A stretch of 64,000 bases of DNA from Bacteroidales bacterium (GTDB taxonomy: Bacteria > Bacteroidota > Bacteroidia > Bacteroidales > UBA932): NCBI GenBank assembly GCA_022648685.1, contig JALCMW010000002.1, forward strand, positions 186,001 through 250,000, written 5' to 3'. The notes beneath the pieces were generated by a model. The model had not been told where the DNA came from and did no database searches. It saw only the letters and a list, made by a program, of their open reading frames with translations. This document shows positions 18,422 to 26,792 of this stretch, piece after piece. A program made the translations under genes and the position numbers. Position 1 is the first letter of the stretch; each line of letters opens with the position of its first letter.

Positions 18422-19012
18422 TTATAAAAGGACTTCGAGACTTTTTCTTATTTCAGTGAACTCTCCTTCAAAGTTAGGCGTAAACAACGATTTACCAAAA
18501 TTTTTCCTTATTTCATCCATATCCCAATATTTTCCTTCCGAAACTTCGTCATGATCAGGATGAAGGGTGAAATTCCCGACAGCGGCAAAGACATTGACCA
18601 ACTCCTTTTCAACTTTGGATTCATATACATACGTACACAAATACAACGGATTGAAATCATAAAAGCCCAATTCTTCCCCGGCTTCCCTGACAAGAGCCTC
18701 ATTAAGCCTTTCGCCGTAATCGACATGTCCGCCCACAGCCGTATCCCATCTTCCTGGAAGCAAATCCTTCTTCATAGAACGTTTCTGCAGGTAAAGTTTA
18801 CCGAATCTGTTTATTATATGAAGGTGTACGACGGGATGGAGAGCCTTGGAACCACTATGGCAATATTGTCTGGAAGCCTGGCCCACTACGATCCCGGAAG
18901 GTTCCACGATCGGGACCATTTCATCTCCGGGTACCGGACGCGGAAAAGGATTGTCAATCGACAAAGGCGGGATCACGGGAGCCGGATCGGGAGGATATAT
19001 CAGATCGAACAT
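18422..19012 (-). CDS. Nudix hydrolase (Idi/YfcD-like)
   Basis: The 196-residue protein contains a full Nudix box: G-H-V-D-Y-G-E-x7-REAGEELGF, fitting Gx5Ex7REUxEExGU. The preceding segment (DEMVPIVEPSGIVVGQASRQ and HPVVHLHIINRFGKLYLQKR) resembles isopentenyl-diphosphate isomerase-like Nudix enzymes such as YfcD. Such enzymes hydrolyse X-linked nucleoside diphosphates. A substrate in wall-sugar or nucleotide-sugar metabolism is suggested only by the neighbours. I choose ATG 19012 (MFDLIYPP); the TTG two codons earlier overlaps the exchanger stop. A proline-rich N-terminus (PPDPAPVIPPL) precedes the domain. Confidence 0.88.
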   Translation of the reverse strand: MFDLIYPPDPAPVIPPLSIDNPFPRPVPGDEMVPIVEPSGIVVGQASRQYCHSGSKALHPVVHLHIINRFGKLYLQKRSMKKDLLPGRWDTAVGGHVDYGERLNEALVREAGEELGFYDFNPLYLCTYVYESKVEKELVNVFAAVGNFTLHPDHDEVSEGKYWDMDEIRKNFGKSLFTPNFEGEFTEIRKSLEVLL

Positions 19013-19014
19013 AA

Positions 19015-20697
19015 TCAAAATGCTATCAACACAAGCAGCTGGGCTACCAACACTCGCATGAACATGGTAAGCGGATATACAGTTGCATAATTCACGGAAG
19101 CATAATCGGTCCCGTAAGCACTCTGGGCGAATGAAAGGACAGGAGGATTGGTGGTCCCGCCGGAAATAAGTCCGCAGATCTTATAAAAATTCAAATGGAA
19201 TACATATCTGGCGACAATGCCGATGATAAGTATCGGAATAAGGGTTATCATGGCCCCGTATAATATCCAGTAAAAACCTCCGTTCAATAAAGACTCTATA
19301 AAAGTTTCCCCGGCACCTATTCCAACGGCGGCAAGGAAAAGAGAGATTCCTATCTCCCTTATCATGATATTAGCGCTCAAAGTAGTGTATGTGGTAATTT
19401 TCCATCTAGGACCGAAGTAGCCTATGAGAATGGAAATCACCAGAGGACCGCCGGCGATTCCCAACTTGACAGGTTGAGGGATATCGGGGAATTTCAACGG
19501 AATGGATCCGAAAATGATACCGCACACGATACCGAAAAATATCGGGATCAGATTAGGCCTATTGAGAGCGGAAGTCCTGTTTCCGACAAATTCGGCAAGT
19601 TTGTTGATCGATTGTTCCGGTCCCACCACCTTGATACTGTCACCGACCTGCATGAAAAGGGACGGTCTTGCAACCAAATCTACACCGGCTCTTGTCACGC
19701 GTGTTACATTCACACCGAAGTTCCCCCTGATATTAAGTTCCCTCAATTTCTTGCCGTTCAATGAATTCTTCGTTATGATAAGCCTCCTTGAAATAACAGC
19801 TCCGTCAAAGCTTTCCCATTTGGACATATCGATATCGCTTTTCTTTCCGAAAAGGACTGTTACTATATCTTCGGAACTTTGTGCAGTTACTACCAATACG
19901 ATATCGCCTTCCATGAGTACCGTATCCGGTCCGGGAACTTCCACAACACCGCTTCTGCAAAGACGGGAAACAACAAACTGGCTGCCTGCGGATTTACCTA
20001 CGGTATGGAGCGATTTACCGAAAACGGCAGGATTTTCCACCTGGCAGCATATAGCCTCTGCCTGATTGCCGTCATTGCCGTCATTATCCATTTCCGCACT
20101 TTCTTTTTTCAAATCGACTTTGAACAAAGCTTTAAAGAAAACCAAAAGAAGGATTACGCCTAAAACGCCGATAGGATATGCTACGGCATAGGCTGACGCC
20201 ATATCCGAACTTCCGGCCGCTATTGTCGACGGAACCATACCTGAAGCGATTCCTGCATCCGAAAATGCCTGCTGGGCAGCTCCAAGACCAGGAGTATTTG
20301 TTACGGCTCCCGACATGACTCCGACCATCGTAGACAATCTCTCGCCGGTAAACAAATGAATTACATATGTCATCAGAACAGCCAGAAGCACTAACGATAC
20401 CGCAAGCATATTCATTGTCAGTCCATCCTTTTTAAAAGAATGGAAAAAGCCCGGACCGACCTGCAGTCCTATTGAAAAGACGAACAGGATCAAACCGAAA
20501 TCCTTGACAAACTGCAGAATCAGGGGATTTACCCTTAAGCCGAAATGACTCACTATGATTCCCACAAAAAGTATCCATGTGGAGCCGATAGTAATCCCCT
20601 TTATCTTGAACTTGCCAAGAAAAAGGCCGGTGGCAATAACAAAAGCGAACAGCAAGATCGAATGACCTATGCCCATTCCGAAAAACAATTCTTTCAT
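19015..20697 (-). CDS. AspT/YidE-type exchanger with two RCK_C (TrkA_C) domains
   Basis: A 560-residue inner-membrane protein of the aspartate:alanine exchanger family. It has two homologous hydrophobic halves (about 1-190 and 385-560), each with glycine-rich segments such as SGAVTNTPGLGAAQQAF and SGGTTNPPVLSFAQSAYG. Between them lie two cytoplasmic RCK_C domains (about 210-290 and 300-375). Members swap carboxylates or amino acids; YidE/YbjL-like members have no known substrate. As the first gene of a six-gene operon with wall-salvage genes, it could export or import an amino acid or peptide stem component, but this is inference. Confidence 0.88.
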   Translation of the reverse strand: MKELFFGMGIGHSILLFAFVIATGLFLGKFKIKGITIGSTWILFVGIIVSHFGLRVNPLILQFVKDFGLILFVFSIGLQVGPGFFHSFKKDGLTMNMLAVSLVLLAVLMTYVIHLFTGERLSTMVGVMSGAVTNTPGLGAAQQAFSDAGIASGMVPSTIAAGSSDMASAYAVAYPIGVLGVILLLVFFKALFKVDLKKESAEMDNDGNDGNQAEAICCQVENPAVFGKSLHTVGKSAGSQFVVSRLCRSGVVEVPGPDTVLMEGDIVLVVTAQSSEDIVTVLFGKKSDIDMSKWESFDGAVISRRLIITKNSLNGKKLRELNIRGNFGVNVTRVTRAGVDLVARPSLFMQVGDSIKVVGPEQSINKLAEFVGNRTSALNRPNLIPIFFGIVCGIIFGSIPLKFPDIPQPVKLGIAGGPLVISILIGYFGPRWKITTYTTLSANIMIREIGISLFLAAVGIGAGETFIESLLNGGFYWILYGAMITLIPILIIGIVARYVFHLNFYKICGLISGGTTNPPVLSFAQSAYGTDYASVNYATVYPLTMFMRVLVAQLLVLIAF

Positions 20698-20702
20698 AAA
20701 TA

Positions 20703-20710
20703 CAAAACTA
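20703..20710 (-). promoter_or_regulatory. -7 box for the salvage operon
   Basis: TAGTTTTG on the minus strand matches TAnnTTTG but lies only five bases before the exchanger ATG at 20697, which implies a leaderless or near-leaderless message if it is used. No -33 match was found. Confidence 0.35.
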
Positions 20711-20795
20711 ACTAATGGAATAAATATTAAAAAGCTTCCTATACTAAATTATAATAACGGACACCGGAATATATAAAACCGGATAAACGATACAG

Positions 20796-21563
20796 CTAAT
20801 ATGTTATTTCAACACAAAAAGCGGATTTACCGTCCATTATGCCTTCTACCGAATACACGAGACCATCATCCGTCTGTCTTACGGTTTTATATATATCGAC
20901 CGACTCACCGTGGACAGTCTCTTTGTTGAAATTGATTTTCAGATCCTTTATCCTCTTTCGGGAAGACACCCTATAATCGATGGCATCCATGGCCCAGACT
21001 ACATATCTGGCATTGTTTGTATGTCCGATAATATCTATATCGGAATAGCTTATTTTGTGACGTCCGACAAATTCCGGATCAATTCCCTTTGGCATGACCA
21101 ATTTCCCGCAGGCGGGACTCAACGCATCCTCCCGACACTGAGTACTGGTGGAAACAAGTCCGTCATAAATATCATGGCATCTCACCAGAGTCCTTGATTG
21201 TAAATCTATTACAAGCCACGAACTCGTCGCCGATATCAGAACATTCCCGTCCCTATCCTTCAGTTGGAAATCCCTAAGGAAAAAAGGCCCGTCTGGACCT
21301 TTATGCCACGTGGAAAGGATTACGTCATCATGCCATTTCGGAGGTGCAATATACTTGAAATACATTCTCGAAAGCACCCATGCCGTCTTTTCTTTTTTAA
21401 GATCATCATAACCGAACCCTAATTTCTGAGCAGCCCAATATGCCAGTTCCTGGCATAAATCCATGAAAGAAGCGGGTTTGAGAAAAAAAGATGCGTCGGT
21501 GTCATAACAAGGAATCGTTACATCCATTGAATATTTATTATCCTTGGAAACAGAAACATCCAT
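20796..21563 (-). CDS. acyl-ACP thioesterase (FatA-like)
   Basis: The 255-residue cytoplasmic protein has two hotdog folds, as acyl-ACP thioesterases do, and would release fatty acids from acyl-carrier protein. Family landmarks are CYDTDASFFLKPASFMDLCQ at the start of the first hotdog, WVLSRMYFKYIAPPKW, and the second-hotdog entry SYSDIDIIGHTNNARYVVWA with its conserved Asp, His and Asn (DxxGHxNN). The length matches bacterial members. It sits four bases after the HU-like gene and probably shares its transcript. Confidence 0.9.
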   Translation of the reverse strand: MDVSVSKDNKYSMDVTIPCYDTDASFFLKPASFMDLCQELAYWAAQKLGFGYDDLKKEKTAWVLSRMYFKYIAPPKWHDDVILSTWHKGPDGPFFLRDFQLKDRDGNVLISATSSWLVIDLQSRTLVRCHDIYDGLVSTSTQCREDALSPACGKLVMPKGIDPEFVGRHKISYSDIDIIGHTNNARYVVWAMDAIDYRVSSRKRIKDLKINFNKETVHGESVDIYKTVRQTDDGLVYSVEGIMDGKSAFCVEITY

Positions 21564-21567
21564 ATTA

Positions 21568-22482
21568 TCAATAATTTATAATTCTAAGTTCATCAGGGGT
21601 GTAAAGGATCGAATCGATGAAATCCGGCGCTATGTTGGCAAGTACCATGAAAACAATCAGAAAGACCGCAGCAGCACACAATAAGATGAGAAAAACATGC
21701 AAAGCCGTTTTCCATATTCCAGTCTTCCTCTTTGCCGTAACGGCTTCTTTATCCGCAGATCCGGCTTGCGATTTGGAGGATTCAACCTCCACCTCCGATT
21801 TATTCTCATTTCCGGCGGCGTCTTCCGTTTCAGGAACGGCCACATTTCCGGCATCGGAATCGGGTACTGCGGAAACGACAACAGATTCATCGGCTACAAC
21901 TGCAGAGACATTGTCCAGGTCATCTGCAACGACAAAGCCCGTTACGGCAGCTGCCAATGCAGCATCAGCGTCTGAATCCAAAGGAGAAACCATATCCGAA
22001 GAAGAATCCATAATGGACTCGAGATTGCTCACGGCGGCAGACACTTCTTCCGAAGACGCCTCATGGGATTTCAGGGAAACAGGTTCCAGACCGAATCCGG
22101 ACGGATAAATATCCAGATCCTCATCCGGAACGAAAAAGAAATTATTTTCCCTGGTTGACCGGAGCCGTCCCAATCCGGGAAAAACTATGGTCTTCTTCTC
22201 TTTCAACACCATTTTCATGTCATTCAGGAAATCGCTTATGATTCTCGAAGCCGATTCACTGTCTATATTATTTGACCCGGCATAAAAATCCGCAAGGATA
22301 TCATTGCCTTCTTTATTCGGACGGAAAAAAAGCCGCCTGTAAGGAGGGTTAATAGTGTAGCCTTTATCCGAAAAAGCTGAAGGTACGATATCCGTCATGA
22401 ATGACCCCAATCCCGGAAGCAAGACTGAATCATTCGTAAGGATAAGTTCCTTGACCATCTTAGATAATAAATCGATATCCAT
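21568..22482 (-). CDS. membrane-anchored HU/CCDC81-like protein
   Basis: I start at ATG 22482 (MDIDLLSKM). The longer frame to 22635 runs into the upstream promoters and abuts tRNA-Asn and is not credible. The 304-residue product has two HU-like repeats at the N-terminus, each with a PGLG turn: VLLPGLGSFMTD (20-31) and IVFPGLGRLRST (99-110). An acidic, Ala/Val/Ser-rich linker (about 145-245) follows, then a basic stretch and one strong transmembrane segment (about 258-283), and a short tail. In relatives such HU-like proteins often end in a SPOR domain; none is seen here. Whether it binds DNA or serves an envelope or division role is unknown. Confidence 0.8.
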   Translation of the reverse strand: MDIDLLSKMVKELILTNDSVLLPGLGSFMTDIVPSAFSDKGYTINPPYRRLFFRPNKEGNDILADFYAGSNNIDSESASRIISDFLNDMKMVLKEKKTIVFPGLGRLRSTRENNFFFVPDEDLDIYPSGFGLEPVSLKSHEASSEEVSAAVSNLESIMDSSSDMVSPLDSDADAALAAAVTGFVVADDLDNVSAVVADESVVVSAVPDSDAGNVAVPETEDAAGNENKSEVEVESSKSQAGSADKEAVTAKRKTGIWKTALHVFLILLCAAAVFLIVFMVLANIAPDFIDSILYTPDELRIINY

Positions 22483-22540
22483 TCGCTTATAAAGAATAAA
22501 ACGGCACGCCATACCGTTGTGACCCTTGATTCTGATGGAA

Positions 22541-22548
22541 CAAAGGTA
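22541..22548 (-). promoter_or_regulatory. -7 box for the HU-like gene
   Basis: TACCTTTG on the minus strand matches TAnnTTTG, 58 bases before the start at 22482. It is back to back with the tRNA-Asn promoter. Confidence 0.5.
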
Positions 22549-22567
22549 CAAAAAATTGATAAAAATA

Positions 22568-22598
22568 TTTGGATAATTATGGAAATATAGTACCTTTG
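22568..22598 (+). promoter_or_regulatory. promoter of tRNA-Asn
   Basis: TTTG at 22568-22571, a 19-base spacer and TACCTTTG at 22591-22598 form a full Bacteroidota housekeeping promoter, 37 bases before the tRNA. The initiator tRNA in this window has the same -33, spacer length and -7 sequence. Confidence 0.8.
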
Positions 22599-22635
22599 CA
22601 ATCCCGTTACGGAGAAAACGGAAGTAACGGTACAT

Positions 22636-22709
22636 TCCTGAATAGCTCAGTTGGTTAGAGCATCTGACTGTTAATCAGAGGGTCCCAGGTTCAAGTCCTG
22701 GTTCAGGAG
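22636..22709 (+). tRNA. tRNA-Asn (GUU)
   Basis: The cloverleaf closes: acceptor TCCTGAA with TTCAGGA, anticodon stem TCTGA/TCAGA around loop CTGTTAA with anticodon GTT, T-arm CCAGG-TTCAAGT-CCTGG, and discriminator G. CCA is not encoded. It is followed by its own terminator. Confidence 0.97.
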
Positions 22710-22722
22710 CTCTAATTCCGGG

Positions 22723-22753
22723 AGAGTTGCGAAAACATAACGCAACTCTTTTT
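22723..22753 (+). terminator. rho-independent terminator of tRNA-Asn
   Basis: AGAGTTGCG (22723-22731) pairs with CGCAACTCT (22741-22749) across a 9-base loop and runs into TTTTT. Confidence 0.85.
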
Positions 22754-23114
22754 CTATTTCCAGCCGGCAATCACTATCGGATTATTAAAGATAAATTTAT
22801 AACAATAATCCTAATTCAGAAGCGTATATTTCCAAGCTGTCTTTCCCTGAAAAAAGTTGCCATAAAAAATAAAAGAAATGGCAAATGTAAATGAGAAACG
22901 AGAGAAGTATTTAGTAAAAGCTCAAAAAAATCCCTTCCGGTCAACTTAAAACAGGGATAAGACTTGGTTGATAAAGAATTTAGAGTCAACTAATATCAGT
23001 TATATCTATAAACGCGATCAACTTTTTTCAGAAATAAGGCATTCAAATAGTAAACCTAAATCAAGAAACTACAATCTTTCGATTTCAAGAACAATTCTTC
23101 ATTTTTTAGCGGAA

Positions 23115-23126
23115 GGCGGCCATGCT
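23115..23126 (-). repeat. inverted copy of the 50-bp repeat head
   Basis: GGCGGCCATGCT at 23115-23126 is the exact reverse complement of the AGCATGGCCGCC head found at 23259-23270 and 23359-23370. A partial forward copy (GAGCATGGAC) lies near 23171. Confidence 0.8.
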
Positions 23127-23258
23127 CCCGAATACCTAAATGACTGTAACTGGCTACTTTAGCTCTTTCCGAGCATGGACAGGTAGGGTGTTTTGAGGGG
23201 GGCTGGCCATGGTACAAAAGGGTCAAATGGCTAAGCATCAACTATTTATCCCTTAGAG

Positions 23259-23488
23259 AGCATGGCCGCCTCCAGACTTTTTTCACAAATTCTGCCTTCT
23301 TCAAATGGAAAATGACTACCGTAGGTGTTATTTCACAGGTTTCACCTTCTTCGAAAAAAGCATGGCCGCCTCAAGGCTTTTTTCACGGATTTCGCCGTCT
23401 TCGAGTGTAGCATGGTTGCCTTAGGCATTATTCAGTAGAGCATGGCCAGCTCAGGAGTTTTTTCAAGTAACTCTGAACCGCCACCGGC
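23259..23488 (+). repeat. 50-bp degenerate tandem repeat array
   Basis: Units begin at 23259, 23309, 23359, 23409 and 23439. The first three are exactly 50 bases apart; the fourth is cut to 30 and the fifth matches mainly over its first 30 bases. The shared pattern is AGCATGGCCGCCTC, then TTTTTTCAC, then a TTCGCC/TTCACC part and TCTTCGA. Units 1 and 3 have identical heads, and unit 2 is the most diverged. A 50-base period is not a multiple of three and no frame stays open across the array, so it is not protein-coding. The repeat fills the whole unit with no separate spacer, unlike CRISPR. Confidence 0.85.
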
Positions 23489-23548
23489 GTTTTTCACCAA
23501 GACAAGCACTAAGCAAGAAAAGCACAAAGAAGGCACCAATAAATCACA

Positions 23549-23673
23549 AGAAAGACATTATAAAGACACCTATAAAGGCATCGAGAAAGCACCGAGAAGG
23601 CACCGAGAAAGCATCGAGAAAGCACCGAGAAAAGGTACAGAAGGTACACTAAAGGCACTAAGAAAGCATTCGG
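23549..23673 (+). repeat. ~11-bp purine-rich tandem repeat
   Basis: Roughly eleven units of 10-12 bases follow the pattern AAAGGCACCGAG, with the best-kept copies (GAGAAAGCACC, GAGAAGGCACC, GAGAAAGCATC, GAGAAAGCACC) between about 23582 and 23630 and more diverged ones on both sides. It lies just downstream of the 50-bp array and ends about 35 bases before the lolA stop codon on the other strand. Confidence 0.85.
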
Positions 23674-23706
23674 AAATCAAGGACGGCAGCAGCAACACAT
23701 ACGCAT

Positions 23707-24372
23707 TTACCGAAGATCGGTAACAATATAACTCTTATCAAGCGACTTAACATCGAAATCGAAATGAGACGGAACCGTCTTTCCGAGAAAACGGACATTC
23801 GATATGATAAATTCGGTTTCGGTCCCATCCTTCACTGTAACGGAAGCACCTGATAAAGAATTACCGGAAAAATATAATTTCAACATATTGATATTTCCAA
23901 CGGACTTAGGCTCCAACGAAAATATCTTCACGTTTTTCCCTCTGAAAACACCTGAAGAAACACCGATCCTTACAAAAGCAGCATCCAAAGATCCGATCAA
24001 GCGGGCAGGATTGGAATAATAATCATTGGAAGAAGACTCTACCGATTCTATAACAGCTTCACTGGAAGCTCTATCCACCGTCCATTTGGTTTTACCGTTA
24101 CACCATATCTCCATGCCGCTGCTTTTCATATAAAAAGAATCCCCCTGTACTTCGGCAGTTCCCGAACCATTGATCTTAACCTGCGAATCAACAGAATAGG
24201 TATATGAAAAAGTAACATACGAAGAAGCAACTTTCTGCATAAAACCAGACAGGATATCACCCGAAGAAGACGAGACCGAAGAAGACGAAACCACTGCCCT
24301 CGCAAGAAAAGACAGGGACAGCAGAATGACAGTAACGGTCAGATATTTGCTTTTTATGAAACTATTCATCAT
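23707..24372 (-). CDS. lolA: LolA-like outer-membrane lipoprotein carrier protein
   Basis: The 221-residue protein, started at ATG 24372 (MMNSFIKSKYL; 24369 is the next codon), has a signal peptide and a LolA-type half-barrel pattern: SGDILSGFMQKVASSYVTFSYTY near the N-terminus, GDSFYMKSSGMEIWCNGKTKW in the middle and a strand-rich end. LolA carries lipoproteins across the periplasm to the outer membrane. Its start overlaps the ftsK stop by several bases, so the two are coupled. LolA proteins are very divergent in this phylum, so the call rests on overall pattern and size. Confidence 0.75.
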   Translation of the reverse strand: MMNSFIKSKYLTVTVILLSLSFLARAVVSSSSVSSSSGDILSGFMQKVASSYVTFSYTYSVDSQVKINGSGTAEVQGDSFYMKSSGMEIWCNGKTKWTVDRASSEAVIESVESSSNDYYSNPARLIGSLDAAFVRIGVSSGVFRGKNVKIFSLEPKSVGNINMLKLYFSGNSLSGASVTVKDGTETEFIISNVRFLGKTVPSHFDFDVKSLDKSYIVTDLR

Positions 24373-26779
24373 TCTTGTCTCCGCCCATATAGGCATTTAG
24401 AATCTTTTCCAGGGAATCGAAATCAGGCACAAGAACCTGACGAGGTCTGGAGCCCTCCTGCGGACCGACTATACCGGCAGCCTCAAGCTGATCCATCACA
24501 CGTCCGGCTTTGGCATATCCCATGCCGAGACGTCTTTGAAGATCGGAAGTAGAACCCTTCTGGGATGTAACAACAAGTCTGGCAGCCTCTTCAAAACGTT
24601 CGTCCAGATTACGCATATCAACCATACCTCCATTCTCCCCGTTTTTATCCGGTTCAGGCTCCGGAAGATAATAAGGCGTATTGTAACTCTTGCCATACCC
24701 CTTTTGATTTCCGATAAACGAAGTCACGGCATTTATTTCCTTACCGCTTATAAACGCACATTGGACACGTTCCGTTTCCACCCCGGCATAATAAAGCATA
24801 TCCCCTTTGCCTATCAGCTTCTCTGCTCCCGGAGAATCCAGAATCGTCGAAGAATCCACTCTGGTTACAACTCTGAAAGCTATTCTTGTAGGGAAGTTAG
24901 TCTTGATAAGCCCGGTTATGACATCGACCGAAGGACGCTGGGTTGCTATGATCACATGTATTCCGGCAGCCCGTCCCTTCTGTGCCAAACGGATGATGGA
25001 CATCGTTATATTCTTCGCAATGACCCTCGTTTCCGGTCCAGTCCCCACAGACATGGTAAGATCTGCATACTCGTCGATCACCACAACCATATAAGGAAGG
25101 AAATGATGTCCTTCGGTAGGCAGAAGCACCCTGTTTTTGTATTTATCGTTATAAAGCTTGATATTGTTCACGCCTGCTTTGCTGAGAAGTTCATATCTGC
25201 TGTCCATTTCGGTACACAGGGAACGCAATACCAGATCTGCAAGTTTAGGCTTCTTTATTATGGCGGAATTTATTTCATCCTCCTCGCTGACAGAATCAGG
25301 CAGGACGGCAAGATAATGTTTGATCAGTCTGGAATATGCCGTAAACTCAACCATCTTCGGATCTATGAAAACGAATTTCAATTCAGACGGATGCTTGGCA
25401 TACAGCAAAGAAGACACAATCACATTCAATCCAACGGATTTCCCCTGTTTTGTGGCTCCTGCAATAAGCAGGTGGGGAGCTTCGGCCAAATCGAAGACCT
25501 TGACCTTCTGAGTGATGGTATAGCCCAAAGCCACAGGCAATTCTGCCTTGCTACTCCGGTAAGCATCGTCATTCAGCAAAGCCTTCAAAGGAACAATGGA
25601 AGGGATGTTGTTCGCCACCTCTATTCCTACGGCATCAGGAAGATTTACAACTCTCACCCCCTTTGCATGAAGGGACATCGCAATATCCTCCTGCAGATTC
25701 TTTATTGCGGATATCTTGACTCCGGGAGCGGGATAAACTTTATAAAGAGTAACTGTCGGGCCTACCACAGCCTTGACATCCAAGACCTGAATCTTATAGT
25801 TAAGAAGGGTAGCACGGATTTTATTGTTGTTCTGGATAAGTTCTTCGGAAGGCACATCCTGCCTGGATGAAGCGTAATCATCAAGAAGATCAAGCGAAGG
25901 AAATTTGTAATCGGGAAGTTCGTCCCTTGTATTTATCCGTTCCAATTCTTTCTTAACCTTCGTATCAAGTTCCCCGTCCTTTATGATTTCAATACCCTGA
26001 TCGCCGGTTTCTTTAGTCTCTTCCTTTTCGGCAGGTTTTTCTTCCGGCTTGGTACTTTGTTCCTTTTCAATCTTATTATCGGACGTTTCCACTCCTTTAA
26101 CAACTTTTTCTTCTACCGGAACAGCGCCGGACTTACCTGCAAAAGCACCGGAATCATTTGATTCTCCGGATTCCCCGGAAACCGCCTTTTCAGGCTGATC
26201 AGCAGGAGAAAGCCACGAAGTGAATTTCTTGCTTACGGAAAACAGCCATATAGCGATCAATACGGCAAGTATGAGAAACGTAACTATAACTCCGAAAAGG
26301 TTCTCGGACCACAAAATGACATAAGAACCGCATTCCCCGCCCAAACCTCCTCCGAAAAAGTTATCGGAGCCGAATAATTTCGACAAGAAAGAAAAGAGGA
26401 ATGAAACAAGTATGCTCCCGGTAAGCACAACCATGATGGATCTGACAAGGGAAAAAACTTTCTTCCTTGCAAGAAGCCTTACGGAAATGGCACCTATTAT
26501 GAATACAAGGGCAAGACTGCCGACACCTATACATTTGGTCACAAGGAAATAAGCCCACCGGTATCCCAATTTTCCGCAAATATTGTGGACATGGGAAGAA
26601 ATTGACATCATTCCGGGATCCGAAAGAAGACTCTGATCGGCTTTCCAAGTAAAAAAGAACGAAACGACAGCCAGAAAAGTAAACAAAGCAAATGCGCCGG
26701 CAATCAAACCGGCGACAGTTATGATTCCTGTTTTTTTGCCTTTATCCATTTCCGACCAAAAAGAAAATATTCCCGGCAT
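24362..26779 (-). CDS. ftsK: DNA translocase FtsK/SpoIIIE
   Basis: The 805-residue septal DNA pump resolves chromosome ends during division. Four transmembrane segments lie within about residues 15-190. A Glu/Lys/Pro-rich linker (about 200-285) follows, then the motor: Walker A in GATKQGKSVGLN, Walker B in YMVVVIDEYADL, and IHVIIATQRPSVDVITGLIK. The C-terminal winged-helix gamma domain (LQRRLGMGYAKAGRVMDQLE) reads KOPS-type DNA signals. The linker is short compared with enterobacterial FtsK, as is usual in Bacteroidota. It starts 13 bases after the DUF4290 gene. Confidence 0.95.
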   Translation of the reverse strand: MPGIFSFWSEMDKGKKTGIITVAGLIAGAFALFTFLAVVSFFFTWKADQSLLSDPGMMSISSHVHNICGKLGYRWAYFLVTKCIGVGSLALVFIIGAISVRLLARKKVFSLVRSIMVVLTGSILVSFLFSFLSKLFGSDNFFGGGLGGECGSYVILWSENLFGVIVTFLILAVLIAIWLFSVSKKFTSWLSPADQPEKAVSGESGESNDSGAFAGKSGAVPVEEKVVKGVETSDNKIEKEQSTKPEEKPAEKEETKETGDQGIEIIKDGELDTKVKKELERINTRDELPDYKFPSLDLLDDYASSRQDVPSEELIQNNNKIRATLLNYKIQVLDVKAVVGPTVTLYKVYPAPGVKISAIKNLQEDIAMSLHAKGVRVVNLPDAVGIEVANNIPSIVPLKALLNDDAYRSSKAELPVALGYTITQKVKVFDLAEAPHLLIAGATKQGKSVGLNVIVSSLLYAKHPSELKFVFIDPKMVEFTAYSRLIKHYLAVLPDSVSEEDEINSAIIKKPKLADLVLRSLCTEMDSRYELLSKAGVNNIKLYNDKYKNRVLLPTEGHHFLPYMVVVIDEYADLTMSVGTGPETRVIAKNITMSIIRLAQKGRAAGIHVIIATQRPSVDVITGLIKTNFPTRIAFRVVTRVDSSTILDSPGAEKLIGKGDMLYYAGVETERVQCAFISGKEINAVTSFIGNQKGYGKSYNTPYYLPEPEPDKNGENGGMVDMRNLDERFEEAARLVVTSQKGSTSDLQRRLGMGYAKAGRVMDQLEAAGIVGPQEGSRPRQVLVPDFDSLEKILNAYMGGDKNDE

Positions 26780-26792
26780 TTGTCAAATTAAG

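Larger units (their letters stand above)
22754..23706. other. gene-free interval with repeats
   Basis: About 950 bases hold no gene I can support. The first third (22754-23100) is AT-rich, with only short open frames, one of 24 codons beginning near 22880 and another of 64 codons at 22968-23162; neither resembles a known protein. From 23115 the sequence is filled by copies of AGCATGGCCGCC-type repeats and then by a short purine-rich tandem repeat, both listed separately. The interval separates the tRNA-Asn terminator from the 3' end of the leftward lolA gene. It may be a decayed gene or an expanded repeat spot. Confidence 0.7.

Noticed and set aside
22483..22635. N-terminal extension of the HU-like gene
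   Set aside because: It would cover two good promoters and abut the tRNA-Asn gene; the HU-like domain begins at 22482.
22968..23162. 64-codon frame in the gene-free interval
   Set aside because: No recognisable domain, no promoter and no start context. I could not tell it from chance.
23259..23488. CRISPR array
   Set aside because: The 50-bp units are similar over their whole length, diverge between copies, and there are no unique spacers or cas genes in the window.
23442..23723. 93-codon frame rich in Lys, Arg and Glu
   Set aside because: It is made by reading the ~11-bp tandem repeat and part of the 50-bp array. It has no ribosome-binding site or family match and overlaps the lolA end.
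24536..25870. 444-codon plus-strand frame
   Set aside because: Antisense shadow of ftsK, whose motifs are all present on the other strand.
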